Of a stretch of DNA of 64,000 nucleotides, positions 46,105 through 54,702 are shown piece by piece. The position numbers and the translations under genes are program-made. How positions within the stretch are numbered: the stretch's first letter is position 1; each line of letters starts with the position of its first letter. The DNA is from Rhodanobacter sp. C06 (lineage in GTDB: Bacteria > Pseudomonadota > Gammaproteobacteria > Xanthomonadales > Rhodanobacteraceae), in NCBI RefSeq assembly GCF_002001105.1, contig NZ_MUNP01000077.1, positions 118,055 to 182,054 on the forward strand. The letters are read 5' to 3'. The notes below the pieces were generated by a model. The model was given only the letters and a program-made list of their open reading frames with translations. It ran no database searches and was not told where the DNA came from.

Positions 46105-47016
46105 ATGTCGGGATCGAGTCCAACACATGGTGCGGAGCCGGATCCATGGCGAACAGTCCATCCTCCGACCTTGGACAGCATCTGCGCGATCGTGGTCACA
46201 TTTCAGCCGGACGCGGAGTTTCCGGATCGATTGGATCGCTTGTCCACCGAATTTCGCCGTGTGTTCGTCATCGACAATGCTTCCAGTTCGTTGCGGATTC
46301 GGGAAGACGACAAGATCAGGGTTTTGCAAAACGACCACAACGTCGGGATTGCCGCCGCGCTGAACCGTGGCTTGCGGGATGCGCACGCGGCGGGCTATGC
46401 GTGGGCGGTAACCTTTGATCAGGATTCCGAGCCGGTGGAAGGCTTTGCTGAAGCCATGCTTGCCTCTGTGCGTGCGTTGAAAACATGCAGGCTTTTGCTG
46501 GGAGCAAACTACGTTGATGTCCATCGGAGGCGCTTGGCGCACCACGTGGGCTCGCAAAGATCCGCGCCAGTCCGCAGGACCACATTGATCACTTCCGGGA
46601 TGTTGTTACCGGTGGGCTTCGCGCTCGCCATCGATGGGTTCCGCGAGGACTTTTTCATCGATTCGGTGGATCATGAATTCTGCCTGCGCGCAGCGGATCA
46701 TGGTGCTGGTGTCTTCGTGACACGGGAACCGTTGATGCGTCATGCCATCGGAGCGCCTGTCGCTGGTGTTCGCTGGGCACGTGCGCTGTCTTCCGCCCAC
46801 CCGGCCTCGCGGAAGTATTTCATCGCGCGAAATGCCCTCTGGACCGTGCGCCTGCATGCGTACCGTCATCCGCTGTGGTCGTTGCGGCAATTTGCACGCG
46901 TCATTGCGGAGGCTGTCGGAATACTGTTGTTCGAGACAGGCCGTTTCACCAAGATTGGCGCCTTCTTGCGCGGTATCAGGGATGGCGTGATGGTGGATGT
47001 GCGTCGTGCGCGCTGA
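46105..47016 (+). CDS. GT2 glycosyltransferase (rhamnosyltransferase-like)
   Basis: This is a 303-residue family 2 glycosyltransferase with one GT-A domain: CAIVVTFQPD at the N-terminus, VFVIDNASSSLRI (nucleotide site), NDHNVGIAAALNRGLRDA, AVTFDQDSEP (metal motif) and FIDSVDHEFCLRA with the late Asp. The pattern is that of rhamnosyl- and O-antigen chain enzymes. The last 20 bases overlap the next gene. It is codirectional with three other glycosyltransferases. GC content here is clearly lower than in the surrounding housekeeping genes, as is usual for O-antigen clusters. Confidence 0.88.
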   Translation: MSGSSPTHGAEPDPWRTVHPPTLDSICAIVVTFQPDAEFPDRLDRLSTEFRRVFVIDNASSSLRIREDDKIRVLQNDHNVGIAAALNRGLRDAHAAGYAWAVTFDQDSEPVEGFAEAMLASVRALKTCRLLLGANYVDVHRRRLAHHVGSQRSAPVRRTTLITSGMLLPVGFALAIDGFREDFFIDSVDHEFCLRAADHGAGVFVTREPLMRHAIGAPVAGVRWARALSSAHPASRKYFIARNALWTVRLHAYRHPLWSLRQFARVIAEAVGILLFETGRFTKIGAFLRGIRDGVMVDVRRAR

Positions 47017-48175
47017 ATCAGCGGCGGCGAGTACGCTGCCAAAATTGGCCGTGATTGGCGTTCATACCGCAAGCGAAGCCTACCCGAACACGCTTCATTC
47101 GATGCAAGGACTTCGACGGCACTTCGACGTCAACGAAATCAACATCCCGCTGCTTCCTCGGGAAGGCGGCGCAATGCGCGCCCGTGGCGGCCTGCTGTCG
47201 AAGGCGTGGAAGTTTGTATCGGCTCATGCGCGCGTCATCGCAAAGGGGCTGGCAATGCGTCCTCGACCGGTGCGCGCATACGTGCCCTATCCTGCGCCGA
47301 TACTGCTCTTCGCATGGTCGCTGGTGCCGCGCGGCTTGCGGCCACGGCGCATAGTGGCAGACGCATTCATCTCACTGTTCGATACGGTGGTAAATGATCG
47401 CGGCCTGCTTCGACCAGCCGATTGGCGGGCCAGGATTCTGTGGCGCATCGAACGACGGGCATATGGCATTGCAGATGCCGTGATAGTGGACACTGACCAG
47501 AATGCAGAATTCTACGCGTCGCTGTTTCGCCTTCCGCGCGAGCTGTTCATCGCTGTTCCGCTCGCGACCAACGAGCGCGAGTTCACGCTTTCGCCGCCAC
47601 CTGTCCACCGTGGGGCATGCAACGTCCTGTTCGTCGGCACATTGGTACCGCTGCACGGAATCTCGACGATCGTCGATGCGGCCAAGCTCTTGGCGGGGCG
47701 GCAGGACATTCGGTTTACCATCGTTGGTACTGGGCAGCAGGCAGAAATCCTGGAGTCGGCTCTGCGTGCCGGAGCGGCCAACATGACATGGGAGCGGGAG
47801 TGGAAGACGCCGGCACAACTTGCGTTCTGCATCAGGCAAGCCGACATCTGCCTTGGCGTGTTCGGGGGCGGTCCAAAGACGCAGCGCGTGTGTCCATACA
47901 AGGTCTATGCCTATGCAAGCATGGGGCGCCCGATAATCACCGCACGAACCGCGTGGTTGGAGCGAGCCGCAGCAAGGTTCGGGCAGATGCCGTTCACGGC
48001 CGTCACGGCTGCAGATGCCGAAGCCCTTGCCGCCGAAATTGCCAGGCTCGCCGATGACGAGGCGCTGCGTGGCGTGATGGCCAGCCGTGCGAGCGAATTT
48101 TACGGTGCCGTGCTGGCCAACCGGATAACGTTCACCGCACTCCGCGCAAGCATCTTGGGTGAGGCCAATCCATGA
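46997..48175 (+). CDS. GT4-type glycosyltransferase
   Basis: This is a 392-residue GT-B fold enzyme. The N-terminal half binds acceptor (LAVIGVHTASEAYPNTLHSM, then PYPAPILLFAWSL). The C-terminal half binds the sugar nucleotide, with VLFVGTLVPLHGISTIVDAAKLL, FTIVGTGQQAEIL and CPYKVYAYASMGRPIIT, the latter close to the glutamate-x7-glutamate region of family 4 (EX7E partly replaced here). The exact donor is not predictable. It overlaps the previous gene by 20 bases and the next by 4 bases (ATGA), so the genes are coupled. The first ATG at 46997 is used; MCVVRAE begins the frame. Confidence 0.83.
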   Translation: MCVVRAESAAASTLPKLAVIGVHTASEAYPNTLHSMQGLRRHFDVNEINIPLLPREGGAMRARGGLLSKAWKFVSAHARVIAKGLAMRPRPVRAYVPYPAPILLFAWSLVPRGLRPRRIVADAFISLFDTVVNDRGLLRPADWRARILWRIERRAYGIADAVIVDTDQNAEFYASLFRLPRELFIAVPLATNEREFTLSPPPVHRGACNVLFVGTLVPLHGISTIVDAAKLLAGRQDIRFTIVGTGQQAEILESALRAGAANMTWEREWKTPAQLAFCIRQADICLGVFGGGPKTQRVCPYKVYAYASMGRPIITARTAWLERAAARFGQMPFTAVTAADAEALAAEIARLADDEALRGVMASRASEFYGAVLANRITFTALRASILGEANP

Positions 48176-49032
48176 GCAACGGTGTCATCGTCGGCTTGAC
48201 CTTGCACTACCGTGATGCATCACGGACCTTCAACTGCTTGCGCTCTCTGCTTGAAGACGGGGTTTCGCACGTACTCGTCTGGGACAACAGCGCGGATGGC
48301 GAGGCGAGTGCCGCAGAACTCGAACGCTTGATGGGTAGCGAACGGCGATGCCGGATTGTCACGGCGAATAGGAATCTTGGCTTCGCCGCGGGCGTCAACC
48401 GGGGCCTGGAAACGCTGGCTGTTGAATTCCCGGACAGTCCAGTGCTGTTGATCAACAACGATGCAACCCTGCTGCCGGATGCGCTCCGAGTGTTCCGGGA
48501 TGCGCTGGAGGCGAGTCCGAATGCCGAAGTCCTGTACCCTGACATCGATCATGGCGGCTGGGTACGCGGCACGGTCTACTACCATCGCTTGACTGGCCTG
48601 ATCACGGACCGCCGTTTGCCTGGCTCCTTCCCCTATGCCAGTGGATGCTGCCTGCTGGTGAATCTTCCGAAGTCGGGGGCGACATTGTTCGACGAGGACT
48701 TCTTCATGTATGGGGAGGACATTGAGTTGGGTGCCAGATTGTCACGACGCAACGGCGCGATGGTGCATGTGCCAAAGCTGCTCGTGCATCACGAAGGCTC
48801 GGCCAGCAGCCGCATGGGTTCGCAGTTCTACGAGGCGCGTGTGGTGGCTGCGCAGTTGCTCATTGCGCGCAAGCTGTCGAACGGGTGGGCTGACCGTCTG
48901 TTGATCATTGTGCTGCATGTCATCTTGCTGGGTGTACGAGGCCTAGTGCGGAGTTTGCGTTTCCGCAGCCTGACGCCGCTGCGAGCGTTACGTGATGGGA
49001 GTGGGATCGCGAGGGAGCATGCGAGCTCCTAG
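48172..49032 (+). CDS. GT2 glycosyltransferase
   Basis: This is a 286-residue family 2 enzyme. GLTLHYRDASRTFNCLRSLL starts the GT-A fold. VLVWDNSADGEA binds nucleotide, NRNLGFAAGVNRGLETL and VLLINNDATLLPDAL carry the metal site (N-x-D), and FFMYGEDIELGARLSR has the acceptor Asp. A hydrophobic patch at about 248-262 suggests membrane attachment. The ATG overlaps the previous stop (ATGA). Its end overlaps the stop of the methyltransferase on the other strand by 4 bases. Confidence 0.87.
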   Translation: MSNGVIVGLTLHYRDASRTFNCLRSLLEDGVSHVLVWDNSADGEASAAELERLMGSERRCRIVTANRNLGFAAGVNRGLETLAVEFPDSPVLLINNDATLLPDALRVFRDALEASPNAEVLYPDIDHGGWVRGTVYYHRLTGLITDRRLPGSFPYASGCCLLVNLPKSGATLFDEDFFMYGEDIELGARLSRRNGAMVHVPKLLVHHEGSASSRMGSQFYEARVVAAQLLIARKLSNGWADRLLIIVLHVILLGVRGLVRSLRFRSLTPLRALRDGSGIAREHASS

Positions 49033-49805
49033 AGTTTCTTACGGAAGAGAAAGAAGGGCTCGTCTTGATTGATGCCATGGGTGTCGGCGTCGGTGTCTGG
49101 AAGCAGTTCGGAGTGCAGGTACGCCAACGGCTCCAAGCCACTTGCAGCGAATCGCTTGAATATATCACTTCCGTACAACCGGACATGGTCGGCTTGCCCA
49201 TAGGCTTGCAGCCGTGCCTTGTCGTCAGCGATACCTTGATCCTCCCAAGTAGCATGCAACTTTCGGGCGAATGGAGTTTGCAAGATTGCATGGCCTCCGG
49301 GCTTCAATACACGGTAGACCTCCTGCAGTGCGCGCCTGTCGTCGGCAACGTGTTCAAGTACATGGTTGGCAATCAGGAAGTCGAATGACCCTGGTTCTGC
49401 ATCGATGGCCATCATATCGATGCGCCGCACAGCGGGGGATGTTGGCTCCAAATCGCAACGAACATAGGTAGATGGTTCCGCCGCAGCGATCCAGTGAGAC
49501 AAGTTGCGCTCCGGTGCGAAGTGCAAAATTGCCTTGCCGCGCATTGTTTCCAGCAATCCAGACGACTGCAGGAACATCAGCATGTGGCGTTCGCGATCAT
49601 GCCCGCGACAGTGGGGACAGGCAAAGCGATCCAAGTCGCTACCTACCACATGGAGCTCACGCATCAGTGGAGGCTGGTTTTTGGAGCCGCCACAATATGG
49701 CAGGAATTTCCAGGCCCTGCGACCGCACAGTACGCAGCGCCGGGGGCCTCCAGGCAACAGTGCGAGTGCAATACCTTGGGCAAATCGAAACAACTTCGTG
49801 ATCAT
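49029..49805 (-). CDS. SAM-dependent methyltransferase with N-terminal zinc-ribbon-like cysteines
   Basis: This encodes 258 residues. The N-terminus has CVLCGRRAWKFLPYCG and later FACPHCRGHDRERH, two CxxC pairs that may bind zinc. The class I methyltransferase core follows: AILHFAPERNLSHWI, VRCDLEPTS, DMMAIDAEPGSFDFLIANHVLEHVADD (SAM site and motif IV) and REVYRVLKPGGHAILQTPF. Such proteins with this N-terminal metal region are found in O-antigen and capsule clusters. The target is probably a sugar or glycan end. It is codirectional with the glycosyltransferase at 49821, with a 15-base gap. Confidence 0.85.
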   Translation of the reverse strand: MITKLFRFAQGIALALLPGGPRRCVLCGRRAWKFLPYCGGSKNQPPLMRELHVVGSDLDRFACPHCRGHDRERHMLMFLQSSGLLETMRGKAILHFAPERNLSHWIAAAEPSTYVRCDLEPTSPAVRRIDMMAIDAEPGSFDFLIANHVLEHVADDRRALQEVYRVLKPGGHAILQTPFARKLHATWEDQGIADDKARLQAYGQADHVRLYGSDIFKRFAASGLEPLAYLHSELLPDTDADTHGINQDEPFFLFRKKL

Positions 49806-49820
49806 GTCTGAATCATACTG

Positions 49821-50828
49821 TCAGCGGTGATACAACACCCGGCCCTTGTCACCGCGCCAGATCATGCGTAGTCGGTGAATCGCCTCGGCGTAGATGATGC
49901 GGAGGAGCGATCCGACTGCCAGCAGGCAGGTACGCAAGCGGCCATAGGGTGATGCGGTGAATACCCGTGGCGCCCAAACACGGAGTAGATTCCAGCGTCC
50001 TTGGCGACGTGCCGTCCCGAATACTCGTCGAAGGAAATCTGCCAAGCCAGATGCCTGGTCGGCGGCGCCAAGCATGCCGGCAGGTACGCTGTTCATTGCT
50101 TCCCAGTACAACTCGCGTACCAGATCGCTTGAGGTTGTCGTCATGGATCCGACCGAGTTCAATCGGTAGGCCACAAGTGGCCTCCCTAGATGTGCCAGCG
50201 AGCCATGCCTGGCAAGCAACAGGTGCATGCGATAGTCGATGAAGGGGCGGTCGATCGAAAGCAACTCTTCTTTGAACATGGCCCGGTAGAGCATGGAGCT
50301 TGTGTTGAGGAAATTGCCGCGGCGATACAGGGACGCCAAGCTGTGGTGGCCGTCACCCGCGTCGTTGAATACGCCGATGCGCTCACCGTCTTCACGGATG
50401 GCTACGGCGTTGGCGTAAATTGCCGGGCATTCCGAGTGGGTGTCCAAGAACTCGATCTGGTGCTCCAACTTGCCAGGCAGCCAGTAATCGTCACCGTCGA
50501 GGTGTGCCAGATAGCATCCACTTGCGCGTCGCAGCAGGTCTTGAATATTCGCGCTTGCGCCTAGTCGTTGTGGCCGACGCAAGTGCACCACCCGCTGCGG
50601 ATTTGCGGCGGCGTATTCGGCAATGATTTCGCTGGTGCCGTCGTCGGAGCAATCGTCGCCGACCAAGATTTCGAGCAGCCGGTCGGTCCGTTGTTGCAGG
50701 ACGCTGTCCAAGCACTGCCGGATGTATGCGCGCTGGTTGCACGTAGCGATGCAAACGGATACGGATGAGGGCGGCATGCTGCGGCCTGTCTCGCGTCGGT
50801 CAGGGGGGGCGGGTACGTCGGATGTCAT
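49821..50828 (-). CDS. GT2 glycosyltransferase
   Basis: This is a 335-residue family 2 enzyme. It has VSVCIATCNQRAYIRQCLDSVLQQ, then ILVGDDCSDDGTSEIIAEY (nucleotide site), CYLAHLDGDDYWLPGKLEHQ (Asp-x-Asp metal site) and YRMHLLLARHGSLAHL. The C-terminal 60 residues hold a basic, partly hydrophobic stretch. The start MTSDVPAPPDRR overlaps the flippase stop by 4 bases (ATGA), which supports coupled translation from the flippase. A second start (MPPSSVSV) lies 17 codons later. It is read leftward with the methyltransferase and flippase. Confidence 0.87.
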   Translation of the reverse strand: MTSDVPAPPDRRETGRSMPPSSVSVCIATCNQRAYIRQCLDSVLQQRTDRLLEILVGDDCSDDGTSEIIAEYAAANPQRVVHLRRPQRLGASANIQDLLRRASGCYLAHLDGDDYWLPGKLEHQIEFLDTHSECPAIYANAVAIREDGERIGVFNDAGDGHHSLASLYRRGNFLNTSSMLYRAMFKEELLSIDRPFIDYRMHLLLARHGSLAHLGRPLVAYRLNSVGSMTTTSSDLVRELYWEAMNSVPAGMLGAADQASGLADFLRRVFGTARRQGRWNLLRVWAPRVFTASPYGRLRTCLLAVGSLLRIIYAEAIHRLRMIWRGDKGRVLYHR

Positions 50829-52294
50829 GGCTGCGTGTCTTTGTTGCCAGGCAAGCGCGACGCCAGCGCGGATCGAGACAGGTGCGTGAGCTCCGTAGCC
50901 GCAGGGTTGCGGAATATGGCCGCGCCGCCAAGGTAGACCACGGCTGCCGCCAGTATGCTTGTAAGCGTCGCGACGATGGTAGGCGCGCTCCAATGCAGGA
51001 TGCCCCATCCGGCCACCGCGCTGGCGAGGCACAGCAGCAAGGTATGCTTCTGGTCGACGATCTGCTCCAGCACACCGTAGCTGAGCATGCGCTGCGAGTA
51101 GTACGTATTGACGGCGATGCTGAGCATGCTGCCCAGCAGTACGGCTGCCGCCACGGCGATAGGACCGAACGGCGCGGCCACCAGTACGAGCGCGATCGAC
51201 ACCGGCTTCTTGAACAGTTCGAGTCGCAGCAACAGGTCGGATCTGCCGCAGGCGGTGAGGGCGGCAAGGTTCAACACGTGCAAAGGCCATGGCGCCGCGG
51301 CCAGTGCGAGGAGGGTCAGCACCGGTGCCGCCGAAAGCCAACGTGCGCCGTAGACGAGTGCAATCAGCGGTTTTGCCGCCAGCGCCAGACCGATCATGCA
51401 GGGCAGGAACAGGAACAGCGAGACGCGCAACGACAGGCGCAGGGCCTGGCGAAGCCTCACGGGCTCGCCCGAGAGCTCCGAGAACACCGGCAAGCCAACG
51501 CGGCTGAGCACCGTTCCGACGAAGCCGACCGGCGCCTGCTGCGCGTTCTGCGCCAGCGTGTAGTAGCCAAGTGTCGCGGCGTCGAATAGCCGGCCGAGCA
51601 GTAGCGCTTGTGCGCGTACGTATACCGTGTCGAGCAACTGGGCCAGTAGCATGAAGCCGCCAAATCCGAACAGGCGACGGAACGAGGCGTGATTGACACG
51701 CCCGACGGGTTTCCAGCGGGCGTACAGCCACAGTAGGGTCGCCCGCAAGCCGATTGCGATGACGGACTGCCATGCGATGCTCCAGACACCGAACCCATTC
51801 AGCGCCAACGCAACGGCGACAAAGCCGGAAATGCCCGATGCGACGATTTCGGCGTGCGCACGCGCAGCGAAGTCTAGGCGCTTGGTGAGCAGGGCATCGG
51901 GCACAGCCGCCAGCGCACCCAGCGGCAGCACCCAGGCGACGAGTCGGGTCAAAGGGACCAGCTGCGGCTGGTGGTAGAACGCGGCGATGTGTGGCGCAGC
52001 GAACCAGAGCGCGAATCCCGCCGCAGCACCGATCGTCATGCTGTAGGCGAACACAGTGGTCTCGTCGTCGGCTGTGATGCCCTGCCGCTGGATCAGTGCG
52101 GTGCCGAAGCCGGAATCGACCAGCAACACGCCGACACTGGTGAACACGATCAGCATGGCGATCAGGCCGAAGTCGGTCGGTGTCAACAAACGTGCGAGCA
52201 CGATCGTGACTGCGATCTGCACACCGTAACGCGCGAGGATTTCCAGCGCGCTCCACATGGTGGCGTGAGTGGCCTTGGCCGCTATTGATTGCAT
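50825..52294 (-). CDS. Polysaccharide/oligosaccharide flippase (Wzx-like)
   Basis: This is a 489-residue polytopic protein of the MOP superfamily with about 14 hydrophobic segments. Family signs are the N-terminal ATMWSALEILARYGVQI, LLTPTDFGLIAMLIVFTSVG, DSGFGTALIQRQ, and FGFGGFMLLAQLLDTVYVRAQALLLGRLF. Such proteins move undecaprenyl-linked sugar units to the periplasmic side of the inner membrane. The start MQSIAAKATHATMW is chosen as the usual beginning; the upstream extension is non-similar. It is coupled by ATGA overlap with the glycosyltransferase gene at 49821-50828. The presence of a flippase means the cluster exports a lipid-linked glycan. Confidence 0.88.
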   Translation of the reverse strand: MQSIAAKATHATMWSALEILARYGVQIAVTIVLARLLTPTDFGLIAMLIVFTSVGVLLVDSGFGTALIQRQGITADDETTVFAYSMTIGAAAGFALWFAAPHIAAFYHQPQLVPLTRLVAWVLPLGALAAVPDALLTKRLDFAARAHAEIVASGISGFVAVALALNGFGVWSIAWQSVIAIGLRATLLWLYARWKPVGRVNHASFRRLFGFGGFMLLAQLLDTVYVRAQALLLGRLFDAATLGYYTLAQNAQQAPVGFVGTVLSRVGLPVFSELSGEPVRLRQALRLSLRVSLFLFLPCMIGLALAAKPLIALVYGARWLSAAPVLTLLALAAAPWPLHVLNLAALTACGRSDLLLRLELFKKPVSIALVLVAAPFGPIAVAAAVLLGSMLSIAVNTYYSQRMLSYGVLEQIVDQKHTLLLCLASAVAGWGILHWSAPTIVATLTSILAAAVVYLGGAAIFRNPAATELTHLSRSALASRLPGNKDTQP

Positions 52295-52385
52295 GCACTC
52301 ACGTTGCGGCAGGGCGCGCTGGCTTACGTGGATCGGGATTGGTTCGCAAGATGAATTTACCTTCAGGATTTCAAGTGCCGTCACC

Positions 52386-52494
52386 GACAAATATCTCCAG
52401 GCTTTCGAAGACAAGCTCAACGAGCGTCCGAGAATGCGGTTAGGACTCCGTACACCGAGACAGGTTTTCGAGGCACCCTTCAACCGTCGTGCAC
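52386..52494 (+). pseudogene. Remnant of an IS30-family transposase C-terminus
   Basis: In one forward frame the sequence reads DKYLQAFEDKLNERPRMRLG and then LRTPRQVFE, matching the conserved end of IS30 transposases (LNxRPRKxLGxxTPxEVF). No start, no catalytic DDE part and no terminal repeats are visible. It lies between the flippase and the acetyltransferase genes and overlaps the acetyltransferase stop region. It marks a past insertion event in this cluster. Confidence 0.6.
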
Positions 52495-53097
52495 CTCGGA
52501 GTTCAATTCACTGTCCAACTCTGCGAGCAGGGATTTTTCGAGTGAAAGCAGGTCCTTGGAGCGATCTCGTAGTCTCCGCGCTGGCATGCCAGCGTAGATT
52601 GACCATGCATCGAGGTCTTTTGTGATCAACGATAGCGCCCCAACAGAGACTCCTTCATTTGCTGTGACGCCTGGAAGAATCACGCTGCCGGTACCGACAA
52701 TCACGTGCTTCATAAGTATAACTGGACCTGAAGTTACCCCCAGATATTTCTCCGGCACTGTGGGGTTGGTCAGGGTTCGTCCGGAGTAGTCGTCTGTGGC
52801 GGTGTAGATTCTCACTCCAGCGGACAGGCCAGAAAAGTCTTCAAGTACAATGCCGCTGCCTGCATAGAGTCCACAATAGCCGGCAATGTGGACAAACGAT
52901 CCAATCTTTGTGAAGCCGTTGCCGGCGGCGATGATTGAGCAGTAGCCGTCAATACGAACGTTATCTCCTAGCTCAATGTTGTTCAGTCCAATGATTGTGC
53001 AGCTCCTGGCAATTCGCACATTTTTCCCGACTTTCTTGAACCCGAAGTCGACGAGCTGTTCGTCTGAGAAATAGCCAGGATCGAAAGGATTGTTCAT
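52480..53097 (-). CDS. Left-handed beta-helix (hexapeptide) O- or N-acyltransferase
   Basis: This is a 205-residue hexapeptide-repeat transferase. Repeats such as IGLNNIELGDNVRIDGYCSI, IGSFVHIAGYCGLYAGSGIV and GTGSVILPGVTANEGVSVGA build the beta-helix, with the acetyl-CoA site near GVTANEGVSVGALS. Its N-terminal FDPGYFSDEQLVDFGFKKVG is like sugar acetyltransferases of O-antigen clusters. GC content and codon choice are distinctly lower than in neighbours (many AT-ending codons), which suggests recent transfer. Its upstream neighbour on the same strand is the broken wbqC and the DegT aminotransferase, so the amino sugar made by DegT may be its acceptor. Confidence 0.87.
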   Translation of the reverse strand: MNNPFDPGYFSDEQLVDFGFKKVGKNVRIARSCTIIGLNNIELGDNVRIDGYCSIIAAGNGFTKIGSFVHIAGYCGLYAGSGIVLEDFSGLSAGVRIYTATDDYSGRTLTNPTVPEKYLGVTSGPVILMKHVIVGTGSVILPGVTANEGVSVGALSLITKDLDAWSIYAGMPARRLRDRSKDLLSLEKSLLAELDSELNSEVHDG

Positions 53098-53289
53098 GTA
53101 ATCGAGTCTCTATAGATGGCCAAACGCTTGAGGTAACCGGTGCGAGCCCACGTAGCGGGTGAGCACTCGGTTAACCGACTAGTTGGGCACCGTGACCTGT
53201 GGCACGAAACTCCAAAGAGCTGCTAGCACCAGAAGCAGCCCGCCGAACACAACGGCGAGCTAGTTTAGCCACGACAGGTGCGTATTTTG

Positions 53290-53429
53290 GTATTCGGCGG
53301 ATACGGTTGCGATTGACCCGGCCATGGTTGATGTACTGCACGTAGTCGAAGAACACGAAGGTATCTACGGCCTGCATAAGCTGAAAGTAGCCGATGTAGG
53401 GGGTACGGCTGCATCACCGCCGCGATCAT
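53290..53429 (-). pseudogene. WbqC-like gene remnant, frameshifted and truncated
   Basis: Read leftward, an ATG at 53429 overlapping the DegT stop (ATGA) starts MIAAVMQPY. After about 27 bases the frame breaks near 53399-53403, and the next frame continues YIGYFQLMQAVDTFVFFDYV and then QYINHGRVNRNRIR. This is the WbqC family start (MQPYFFPYIGYFQL and INRNRI), minus about 5 bases at the Phe-Phe-Pro codons. Similarity ends near 53290, so some 180 residues are lost. The rest of the gap to 53098 holds no gene that I can support. Confidence 0.75.
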
Positions 53430-54610
53430 GCGCCGTCGCTCATGCAGGCTCTGCAAACCGCCGCAATGGTCTCGATGTCGTCGGTGCCCAGCGACACGCC
53501 GGTCGGAAGTATCGCGACCCGATTGGCTATCGCCACACTGTGTTCGAGCAGCAGGCCTGCATGGGGAAACAGTTCCCGGTAGGGCAGCATGCCGTGGCAA
53601 CCCGGCCAGAAGTATTTTCGTACAAGCACGTTTTCCGCATGCAATGCGGCGACGAGATCGTCGCGGCGCTTGCCGTCGCGCCCCGAATCGACTTCCACGA
53701 CCACGTACTGGTAATTCGGGTTGGTGGCGGGGTCATAGTCGAGCAGCCGGAGGCCGTCGATGCCGGCCAGGGCGGCGGCGTAGGTTTCGTAATTGTGGCG
53801 ATTGGCTTCGACGAAACCGGGCAAGGCGTCGAGGTTGACCAGTCCCATCGCCGCGTTGATCTCGGGCATCTTGCCGTTGGTGCCTGGGTGGATCACGTTG
53901 TCGTAGCCGACGAAGCCGAAGTTACGCATCAGACGCATGGTCTCGGCCAGATCGTCGTCGTCGGTGACCGCGGCGCCACCTTCGAAGGTGTTGAACACCT
54001 TGGTCGCGTGAAAGCTCAGCACCTCGCAGGCGCCGAAGCGACCGATGGTCTGGCCTCGATATGTGCAACCGAAAGCATGCGCGGCATCGAACATCAGCTT
54101 CAGGCCGTGCTCGTCTGCGACGGCCTGCAGTGCGTCGATGGGCGCGGGCCGTCCCCACAGGTGTACGCCGATGATGCCGCTAGTGCGAGGGGTGATCATG
54201 CGGCGCACGGCGTCAGGATCGAGATTGTGTGTCGCAGGGTCGATATCGGCGAAGACTGGCGTGATGCCCTGCCAGTGCAAGGCATGGGCCGTGGCAATAA
54301 AAGTCCACGACGGGACGATGACTTCGCCCGTTAGTCCCAGGGCACGAATGGCGATTTCCAGAGCAACAGTGCCGTTGCACATGGCAATGCAGTGCTTGAC
54401 GCCCAGATGGTCGGCGATGCGTCGCTCGAGCTCCTGCACAATTGGACCGTTGTTGGTCAGCCACTTACTATCCAGGACTTGGGCGGCCCGCTGCAAAAAT
54501 GCCTCGTGGTTGCCCAAGTTGGGGCGGCCGACATGCAACGGTTCGGCAAATGCGGGTGGCGCGCCGTTGATGGCGAGGTCGAATTTGTCGCGGATGACCT
54601 TGATCGGCAT
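53426..54610 (-). CDS. DegT/DnrJ/EryC1-family sugar aminotransferase
   Basis: This is a 394-residue PLP enzyme of the DegT family, transferring an amino group to a nucleotide-linked keto sugar. It shows GRPNLGNHEAFLQRAAQVLD at the N-terminus, WLTNNGPIVQELERRIADHL, HCIAMCNGTVALEIAIRAL, VPSWTFIATAHALHWQG, MFDAAHAFG, and the PLP lysine in LSFHATKVFNTFEGG. It belongs with FdtB/QdtB-like enzymes of O-antigen pathways. The start at 54610 (MPIKVIRDKFDL) fits the family; an in-frame ATG at 54676 gives a longer unusual leader. It is the donor step for the hexapeptide transferase at 52480, with the wbqC remnant between. Confidence 0.9.
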   Translation of the reverse strand: MPIKVIRDKFDLAINGAPPAFAEPLHVGRPNLGNHEAFLQRAAQVLDSKWLTNNGPIVQELERRIADHLGVKHCIAMCNGTVALEIAIRALGLTGEVIVPSWTFIATAHALHWQGITPVFADIDPATHNLDPDAVRRMITPRTSGIIGVHLWGRPAPIDALQAVADEHGLKLMFDAAHAFGCTYRGQTIGRFGACEVLSFHATKVFNTFEGGAAVTDDDDLAETMRLMRNFGFVGYDNVIHPGTNGKMPEINAAMGLVNLDALPGFVEANRHNYETYAAALAGIDGLRLLDYDPATNPNYQYVVVEVDSGRDGKRRDDLVAALHAENVLVRKYFWPGCHGMLPYRELFPHAGLLLEHSVAIANRVAILPTGVSLGTDDIETIAAVCRACMSDGA

Positions 54611-54702
54611 GGCTGATGTCGGTAGTGGCTTTGGTATGACGGGGTGGGCAGATGGGCCTAACCCGTAGGCATGCAACTATGTGCAGGGGCTCTTTAAGAT
54701 CG

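Noticed and set aside
53098..53289. Short hydrophobic reverse-frame peptide (LAVVFGGLLLVLAALWSF) after the wbqC remnant
   Set aside because: It looks like the tail of a membrane protein, but only about 26 codons are open and there is no start; too short to assign.
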